Assembly (NCBI GenBank): GCA_947589375.1
Contig: CANQAO010000019.1
Span: 1 to 13,544, forward strand
Direction of reading: 5' to 3'
DNA from: an uncultured Bacilli bacterium
Lineage (GTDB): Bacteria > Bacillota_I > Bacilli_A > RF39 > UBA660
DNA length: 13,544 nt
Position numbers and translations under genes: made by a program
Notes under the pieces: model-generated
Seen by the model: the letters and a program-made list of their open reading frames with translations, nothing else
Database searches by the model: none
What the model was told of the DNA's origin: nothing
Shown here: positions 7,692 to 13,544 of the stretch, piece after piece
Position numbering within the stretch: the first letter of the stretch is position 1
How the letters are laid out: the number at the start of each line of letters is the position of its first letter

Positions 7692-10600
7692 TGGATGCTA
7701 ATAGTTTTGAAGGCTTAAGAATTGCTATCGCCTCACCAGAAAAAATCCGTTCTTGGTCTTATGGTGAAGTAAAAAAAGCCGAAACGATGAATTATCGTAC
7801 TTTAAAACCCGAACGTGATGGACTATTTTGTGAAAAAATCTTTGGTCCAACTAAAGATTTTGAGTGTGCTTGCGGTAAGTACAAAAGACTTAGATATAAA
7901 AATATAATTTGTGATAGATGTGGTGTTGAAGTAACAAAATCTAAAGTGCGCCGTGAACGTATGGGTCATATTGAACTTGCGACACCCGTATCACATATTT
8001 GGTTCTTTAAAGGCGTGCCATCTAGAATGGGTTTAGTTCTAGATATGTCACCAAGAGAACTTGAAGAAGTATTATACTTTGTCTCTTATGTTGTTTTAGA
8101 TCCCGGAGATACCCCACTTGAGAAAAAACAAACCATTAGCGATAAGGAATATCGTTCATATTTAGAAAAATATGGTTCATCATTTAGAGTAGGTATGGGT
8201 GCTGAAGCGATTAAAGAACTACTTAAAGAAGTAGATATCGAAAAAGAAGTCGCTGATATCAAAGCCCAAATTGATGAAATTAAAGATACATCTAGCCAAA
8301 AACGTGTGCGTTTAATTAAACGTTTAGATGTTTTAGATGCCTTCTTAGAATCAGGGAATAAACCAGAGTGGATGATTTTGGATGCCCTTCCAGTTATTCC
8401 ACCAGAGCTTAGACCAATGATTCAATTAGATGGTGGAAGATTTGCTACTTCTGATTTAAACGATTTATATCGAAGAGTTATTAATCGTAATAATCGTCTT
8501 AAAAAACTAATCGATTTAGGGGCTCCTTCAATCATTATTCAAAATGAAAAACGTATGCTTCAAGAAGCTGTGGATGCGTTATTTGATAATGGCCGTCGTG
8601 GTAAAAATATCACGGGGCCAGGAAATAGACCTTTAAAATCTTTAGCTAGTATGCTTAAAGGAAAACAAGGTCGTTTCCGTCAAAACTTACTAGGTAAACG
8701 TGTTGACTATTCAGCACGTTCAGTTATCGTGGTTGGACCATCACTTAAAATGTATGAATGTGGCATTCCTAAAGAAATGGCTTTAGAGCTATTTAAACCA
8801 CATGTTATTAATGGCTTAGTTACCAAAGAGATTGCCAGCAATATTAAAGCGGCGAAACGAATGATTGAAAATCAAGATGAAAGAGTATGGGATATCGTTG
8901 AAGAAAAAATTAAAGAACATCCAGTACTTTTGAATCGTGCGCCAACACTTCATAGATTAGGAATTCAAGCGTTTGAACCTAAATTAATTGAAGGTAAAGC
9001 CATTAGACTACATCCGCTTGTTTGTACGGCCTTTAATGCCGACTTCGATGGTGACCAAATGGCGGTTCATGTCCCAATTAGTAAAGAAGCCCAAGCTGAA
9101 GCGAGAATTTTAATGCTTGGAGCTAACAACATTCTTTCACCTAAAAATGGTGAACCTATTACGACGCCTTCACAGGATATGGTTTTAGGTAACTATTATT
9201 TAACCATGGAAAAAGCTGGTTTAGAAGGGGAAGGAAGAGTTTATAAAAATAGTAACGATGCGATTATGGCGCATCAAAGAGGGGAAATTACTCTCCATAC
9301 GCGTATTGCGATTCCTGTAAAATCTTTTAGACATAAGATTTTCCCAGATAAATATATGGATAAATATTTAGTGACTACGCCTGGTAAATTAATCTTTAAT
9401 GATGTTTTCCCAGATACATTCCAATATGTAAATGATGGTAGTCAGACTAATCTTAAGAGTATTACCCCGGCTAAATATTTTATTGATAAAGGTAAAAATA
9501 TTCCTGAAGAAATTAAAGCGATGCCACTTGCGCCAGCTTTAAATAAAAGTGCTTTAGGCGAATTAATTTCGCAAATTTATAAGCGTTATCATACGACTGA
9601 AACTTCCGTAATGCTTGATGCGATTAAAGATTTAGGTTTTAAATATTCAACTTTATCAGGTATTAGTTTTTCCATTGCCGATGTTGAAGAAAGTAAAATC
9701 AAAAAAGACGTTGTAGCTAAAGCTCAAGAAAAAGTTGATGCCATTAACAAACAATTTAAACGTGGTTTAATCACTGATAAAGAAAGATATGATAGAGTCA
9801 TTGATACATGGTTTAAAGCTAAAGATGATGTTTATGAAGACTTAGAAAAATGGCTTAAAGAACATCCAGAATCTTCTATCAGTATGATGATTGATTCTAA
9901 AGCTCGTGGGTCAATTAAAGAATATGGCCAATTAGCTGGTATGCGTGGAATCATGAATAAACCAACTGGTGATTATGTTGAAATTCCAATCCTTTCATCA
10001 TTTAGTGAAGGGGTGACCGTGTCAGAATTCTTTACTTCGACTCATGGTACTCGTAAAGGAGCGGTTGATACCGCACTTAAAACGGCCGATGCCGGATATT
10101 TAACTAGACGTTTAGTCGATGTGGTTCAAGATGTTATTGTTAGAGAAGAAGATTGTGGTACGGACCAAGGTATTATGGCTACTGAAATCTTAAATTCTGA
10201 TGGTACCTTAATTGAATCATTAGAAGAACGTATTACTGGTAGATATACTAGTAAAAAAATCGTTAATCCAGAAACTAAAGAAGTTATGTATGATAAAGAC
10301 ACTTATATCACCGAAACAATTGCCGAAAAAATTGTTAAAGCGGGTATTAAACAAGTACCAATTAGAAGCGTACTAACATGTCGCTCTGAACATGGTGTAT
10401 GTCGTAAGTGTTATGGCCGTAATTTAGCTACTGGTTCGGAGGTTGAAATTGGTGAAGCTGTAGGTATTATGGCGGCCCAATCAATCGGTGAACCTGGTAC
10501 CCAACTTACGATGAAAAACTTCAATACTGGTGGGGTTGCCGGTGGTGAAGATATCACGCAAGGTTTACCTCGTGTTCAAGAAATCTTTGAAGCCCGTAAT

Positions 10601-11326
10601 CCAAAAGGTAAAGCGACCATTGCGGAAATTAATGGTGTGGTAACTAAAATCGAAGATGAAGGTGGACACTTTAAAATTTCTGTTAAAAACGATATTGAAA
10701 CTAAAGAACATTCTACCAATTATGGTGTCGATGTCATTGTGGAAAAAGGACAAGAAGTTAAAGCAGGTCAAAAATTAACTAGAGGAGCTATTAATCCTAA
10801 AGAATTACTAGTGGTAACTGACCCAATTACCGTTCAAGAATATATTTTAAGCGAAATTCAAAAAGTTTATCGTTCTCAAGGTGTTGAGGTTAGTGATAAG
10901 CATATTGAAATTATCGCAAAACGTATGATTTCGAAAATTAAAATTGTTCTTTCCGGTGATTCATTATTCTTGCCAGGAACAATGGTCGATATTAATCACT
11001 TTACTGATATTAACAAAAAACTTATCTTGGAAGGTAAAAGACCGGCTACGGGTAAACCAGTATTATTAGGTATTACTAAAGCCTCACTGGAAACTGATTC
11101 CTTCTTATCAGCGGCTTCCTTCCAAGAAACAACTAGAATTTTAACTGATGCTGCTGTTCATGGACGCATAGATATGTTAAATGGTTTAAAAGAAAACGTT
11201 ATTATTGGTAAACTTATTCCAGCTGGTACTGGAGCTAAACAATATCGTGAAAGTGAATATAGTTTAGAAAACGAATTATTACAAGATGAGCCGCTTGAGG
11301 CCCTTGAACAAGAACTAATGGACTAA
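7691..11326 (+). CDS. rpoC: DNA-directed RNA polymerase subunit beta'
   Basis: Beta' carries the catalytic magnesium site, clamp, bridge helix and trigger loop. The 1211 residues include the N-terminal zinc site (Cys59, 61, 74, 77), the catalytic NADFDGD at 449-455 with Asp451/453/455, and the second zinc site ending in CRSEHGVCRKC before the trigger loop. The trigger loop reads LTMKNFNTGGVAGGEDI, where the family has LTMRTFHTGGVAGDDI: Asn945 replaces the catalytic His, Lys942 the Arg, and one residue is inserted. The bridge-helix cap reads THGTRKGAVDTAL instead of THGARKGLADTAL. A switch-region Gly is Ala (DYSARSV). All other core motifs are intact and the frame is clean, so this is a functional but unusual beta'. 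The usual downstream rplGB-rpsL are absent. Confidence 0.98.
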
Positions 11327-11340
11327 TCCATTAGTTTTTA
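11313..11340 (+). terminator. Rho-independent terminator overlapping the end of rpoC
   Basis: CTAATGGA (11315-11322) pairs perfectly with TCCATTAG (11327-11334), extended by two A-T pairs, around a 4-base loop CTAA whose last three bases are the rpoC stop TAA. A run of T residues follows (11335-11339). The 5' arm therefore lies in the last rpoC codons. Confidence 0.85.
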
Positions 11341-11746
11341 TAATACAATAGGAAAGTTATCCAAGATTTTAAAAAAAGAAATTAGCGAAAAAGTTAAATA
11401 AATATATTGATTATTACCCAAACGTATGTTAAAATTGAATTAAGAAAATATGTAAAGAATATAAATATGATCTAAATACACTCCAAAAACTTGTTTTAAA
11501 AGAAAATATGGTGAATATTGTACAAGACCATGCCCTTTTCTGAAAAATGACAAATGCACTTTAGATAAATTTAAACCCCATACATGTACTGATTATCCAT
11601 ATACTAATAAACCTGAAAGATTATATAGCTTGCTTACTATCGTTCAAAATAGTGAGATATGTCCAGTGGTTTATCAAATTTTAGAAGATTTAAAAAAAGA
11701 ATATTATTTTAGATAATAAAATTAAAATTTTTAAAGGAGTAAGAAA
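11341..11746 (+). other. Gap between rpoC terminator and the SEC-C gene
   Basis: This AT-rich stretch of about 400 bases has no intact gene. Its main content is a decayed YkgJ-family gene (listed separately) up to 11716. It ends with the ribosome binding site AAAGGAG (11733-11739) for the next gene. No convincing promoter was found: TTGAAT (11435-11440) with TATAAA (11460-11465) has an overlong 19-base spacer. Confidence 0.5.
11373..11716 (+). pseudogene. YkgJ-family cysteine-cluster protein remnant
   Basis: The 3' part (11519-11716) encodes a convincing YkgJ-family (UPF0153) C-terminal region: CPFLKNDKCTLDKFKPHTC, then DYPY, and ICPVVYQILEDLKKEYY to the TAA. The family is a small presumed metal- or Fe-S-binding cysteine-cluster protein of uncertain function. 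That frame is closed by TGA at 11468-11470 with no ATG, GTG or well-placed TTG after it. Protein-like pieces occur upstream in the other two frames: NKYIDYYPNVC ending at 11429, and DLNTLQKLVLKENMVNIVQD within 11439-11536. This fits at least two frameshifts and loss of the start. The 3' core is solid; the upstream extent is inferred. Confidence 0.65.
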
Positions 11747-13348
11747 ATGAATAGTATAATTAAAAAATTTGATGAAAATGACAAAGTATTTGCTAAAGAA
11801 GCAGTATTAGAAGCGCAAGCTAAAAAAGGTGAAATTAATCGAGAATTATTGTCGGTTGTAAGTGACTTTTATCACAATCTTGATAAATACTCAGAAAAAG
11901 GAATGCCAATTAGTGTTATTTATTCAATAATGTTATTGGCAGAATTTAAAGATCAGAAATTGTTTTCTCTTTTAATCAAAATATGTTCAAAAGATTTTAA
12001 AGAAACTAATGGTTATGTTATGGATGAGTGTCTAAATGATCAGCTACATAGAATTATTATCAGTGTTTTTGATGGTAATTTTAAAGCTTTAAATGATATT
12101 ATCGAAAATAAAAAAATAAACGAGGAAATCAGAAGCTCATTATTGCGCTGTTATATATACTTTTATGATCAAAAAATGATAAGCAAAAATGATTTACAAA
12201 AATACTTAAAAAAATTAATTAAATTATATAATTATGATGATGACTATATCTATGATGTCATTATGGAGATAATTATAAATACCCATTTATTTGATTTAAT
12301 AGATGAAGTAAAAATAATGTTTGATATGAATGTGATAGATCCAATGATACGAGGTGGATATACTGAATTTATCGATGACATTTTTGATTATGAAGATGAT
12401 TTAGATAAATTCGCGCCTATTTCGGATACTATCAAAGAAATGTCCTGGTGGTATTGTTTTGCAGAAGATGACAAAATGTTTGATGAAGAGAAATTTAAGG
12501 ATGAATTTTCGAACCTCGTCAAAACTGAGATGAATAAAATAATTTCCTATGAAAAAGTTGGGAGAAACGATCCATGCCCTTGTGGAAGTGGCAAAAAATA
12601 TAAAAAATGTTGTCTTATAAAAAAGGAAAAACCACTTCCTTATCAAGAATATATAAATGAAAGTTTAAAAAAGTATCCGAAAAGAAAAACACGTGATGAT
12701 ATAATTGATATATATGATTTTTTCAGCGAAGAATATGTAGAAATAGATAAAATGTTATATCAAGTATTTAAACATAGATCTATTCCTATGTTCGTTGAAA
12801 GGGATTATGATACCGAAGATAAAAATGATTTGATAAAACTTGAAGAAGCTTTTGAAAAAATAAAAGCTGCTATAGAAAAAAACAATTTTAAAACTACTAC
12901 TGACTATGACAAAATTGTAAGTATTCATTATAGTATTTTGATTTTTGTGGAAAATTATATTAATTTATTGCAAAAGTTTATAGAAAAAGAGAATTATAAA
13001 AAAGAAGAATATTTAAAAAAACTAGAAGATTTATTAAAGTGTTTCTATACTAATTTTGATTTAAATAATGAAGATGAATATATATTTTTTAAAGGTTTGC
13101 AGACTATATTTTACGAAAGTAATAAATTGGATGAAGGCATAGATTATTTTACTAAAAGACTTAATAATTGCCACGAAAATGTAAAACTTGATGTATATAT
13201 GTATTTATTTGATTTAATAATGTGTCGCTATGATGATATTCACCGCCTAGATGAATTTATCGAAGCCGAAAAGGATAAAGAATTAAAAGAAATTTTAGTA
13301 AAAGAAAAATTAACACTACTTAATATAAAAAATGGCTATGAAGAATAA
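11747..13348 (+). CDS. DUF1186 / SEC-C zinc-motif protein of unknown function
   Basis: This 533-residue cytosolic protein has no signal peptide or membrane segment. Residues about 30-210 resemble the DUF1186 family of helical, HEAT-like repeats (for example HRIIISVFDGNFKALNDIIE at 101-120, then helices ending near DEVKIMFDMNVIDPM). A complete SEC-C zinc motif follows at 272-289, GRNDPCPCGSGKKYKKCC, with Cys277, Cys279, Cys288 and Cys289. The same motif ends SecA, where it binds zinc and contacts SecB or ribosomes. Residues 290-533 are charged, Lys/Glu-rich and helical, and I recognise no domain there. The ATG is set by AAAGGAGT 6 bases upstream. It lies between two terminators and is a single-gene unit. 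Its coding region looks more AT-rich than rpoBC. Function is unknown; DUF1186 is assigned from memory of the family pattern. Confidence 0.85.
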   Translation: MNSIIKKFDENDKVFAKEAVLEAQAKKGEINRELLSVVSDFYHNLDKYSEKGMPISVIYSIMLLAEFKDQKLFSLLIKICSKDFKETNGYVMDECLNDQLHRIIISVFDGNFKALNDIIENKKINEEIRSSLLRCYIYFYDQKMISKNDLQKYLKKLIKLYNYDDDYIYDVIMEIIINTHLFDLIDEVKIMFDMNVIDPMIRGGYTEFIDDIFDYEDDLDKFAPISDTIKEMSWWYCFAEDDKMFDEEKFKDEFSNLVKTEMNKIISYEKVGRNDPCPCGSGKKYKKCCLIKKEKPLPYQEYINESLKKYPKRKTRDDIIDIYDFFSEEYVEIDKMLYQVFKHRSIPMFVERDYDTEDKNDLIKLEEAFEKIKAAIEKNNFKTTTDYDKIVSIHYSILIFVENYINLLQKFIEKENYKKEEYLKKLEDLLKCFYTNFDLNNEDEYIFFKGLQTIFYESNKLDEGIDYFTKRLNNCHENVKLDVYMYLFDLIMCRYDDIHRLDEFIEAEKDKELKEILVKEKLTLLNIKNGYEE

Positions 13349-13392
13349 TAAATGAAGCTTTTGATGCAAATGAAATAATAGTAACCTAATTT

Positions 13393-13416
13393 AAACTACT
13401 GAAAAGTAGTTTTTTT
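13393..13416 (+). terminator. Rho-independent terminator after the SEC-C gene
   Basis: AAACTACT (13393-13400) pairs perfectly with AGTAGTTT (13405-13412) around a GAAA tetraloop, and the T-tract continues to 13416. This is a strong intrinsic terminator 44 bases after the stop codon. Confidence 0.88.
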
Positions 13417-13420
13417 ATGC

Positions 13421-13544
13421 AAAAATGGCAAATTTGTATTTTTTTATGTTTAAAAAAGGCAAATTCTCATGAAAAAATAAACAAAAAAGGAAATTTTAAA
13501 AATTTAGAAAAAAAAGAAGGAATTTAGGGTACTTTTAGGGTATG
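13421..13544. repeat. 31-bp periodic GGCAAATT array and TTTAGGGTA direct repeat
   Basis: The word GGCAAATT, each time preceded by an A-rich run, occurs at 13427 and 13458, followed by the variants GGAAATTT at 13489 and GGAATTT at 13519. The steps are 31, 31 and 30 bases. Intervening DNA is not conserved. At the very edge TTTAGGGTA is repeated at 13523-13531 and 13534-13542, 11 bases apart. Regularly spaced short direct repeats like this occur near the ends of some insertion elements or at protein-binding arrays. No gene is present, and the array may continue past the window. Confidence 0.5.

Noticed and set aside
11327..11401. Frame open for 24 codons after the rpoC TAA, as read-through extension or small gene
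   Set aside because: It crosses the terminator, has no ATG or ribosome binding site, and AT-rich DNA easily gives Lys-rich open frames.
11435..11465. TTGAAT / TATAAA as promoter of the SEC-C gene
   Set aside because: The spacer is 19 bases and the site lies almost 300 bases upstream inside the decayed gene, so the match is too weak in such AT-rich DNA.
13421..13544. CRISPR array at the right edge
   Set aside because: The period is 31 bases with a repeated core of only about eight. True arrays have repeats of 23-47 bases with spacers of similar size, and no cas gene is visible.

Overview
The window is the RNA polymerase / ribosomal stalk locus of a low-GC, AT-rich Gram-positive bacterium (Firmicutes, Bacilli-like). 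The order secE-nusG-rplK-rplA-rplJ-rplL-rsmC(ybxB)-rpoB-rpoC is that of Bacillus subtilis, and the L10 leader and sigma-A-type promoters fit. Tryptophan is written TGG throughout and rsmC ends in TGA, so the standard code applies rather than the Mycoplasma code. RpoB nevertheless carries Asn at the rifampicin position that is also Asn in spiroplasmas and mycoplasmas, so a Bacilli lineage near the Mollicutes or Erysipelotrichia is possible. The species cannot be named from this sequence.

Layout. Bases 1-197 hold an AT-rich stretch with recurring GACAT words and the secE promoter. Bases 198-910 encode SecE and NusG. Bases 911-2234 carry rplK and rplA, with a promoter and a 23S-mimicking L1-type leader before each gene's start. 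Bases 2224-3289 carry rplJ-rplL, driven by their own promoter inside the end of rplA and by an L10 attenuator leader. A T-poor hairpin separates rplL from rsmC (3366-3950). A perfect TTGACA-17-TATAAT promoter then drives rpoB (4047-7691) and rpoC (7691-11326). The rpoC stop codon sits in the loop of a rho-independent terminator. The usual followers rplGB-rpsL-rpsG-fusA-tuf are absent. Instead there is a decayed YkgJ-family gene (about 11373-11716), a DUF1186/SEC-C protein gene (11747-13348) with its own terminator, and an AT-rich tail with an exact 31-bp periodicity and short GGGTA repeats.

How it works together. NusG, beta and beta' make and pace transcripts. L11, L1, L10 and L7/L12 build the two mobile ribosomal stalks. 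SecE is part of the SecYEG channel. RsmC methylates 16S rRNA. L1 and L10 probably feed back on their own leaders.

Most noteworthy: the normally near-invariant RNAP active centre is altered at several places at once. The trigger loop reads MKNFN instead of MRTFH, so the catalytic His is Asn. The beta DDANR motif reads DDGKR. The bridge-helix cap reads GTRKGAV instead of GARKGLA. With the rifampicin-site Asn and a Pro-to-Thr change in the thiopeptide loop of L11, several classic antibiotic-target residues in this one locus are non-standard. No mobile-element gene, CRISPR array or defence system is visible.
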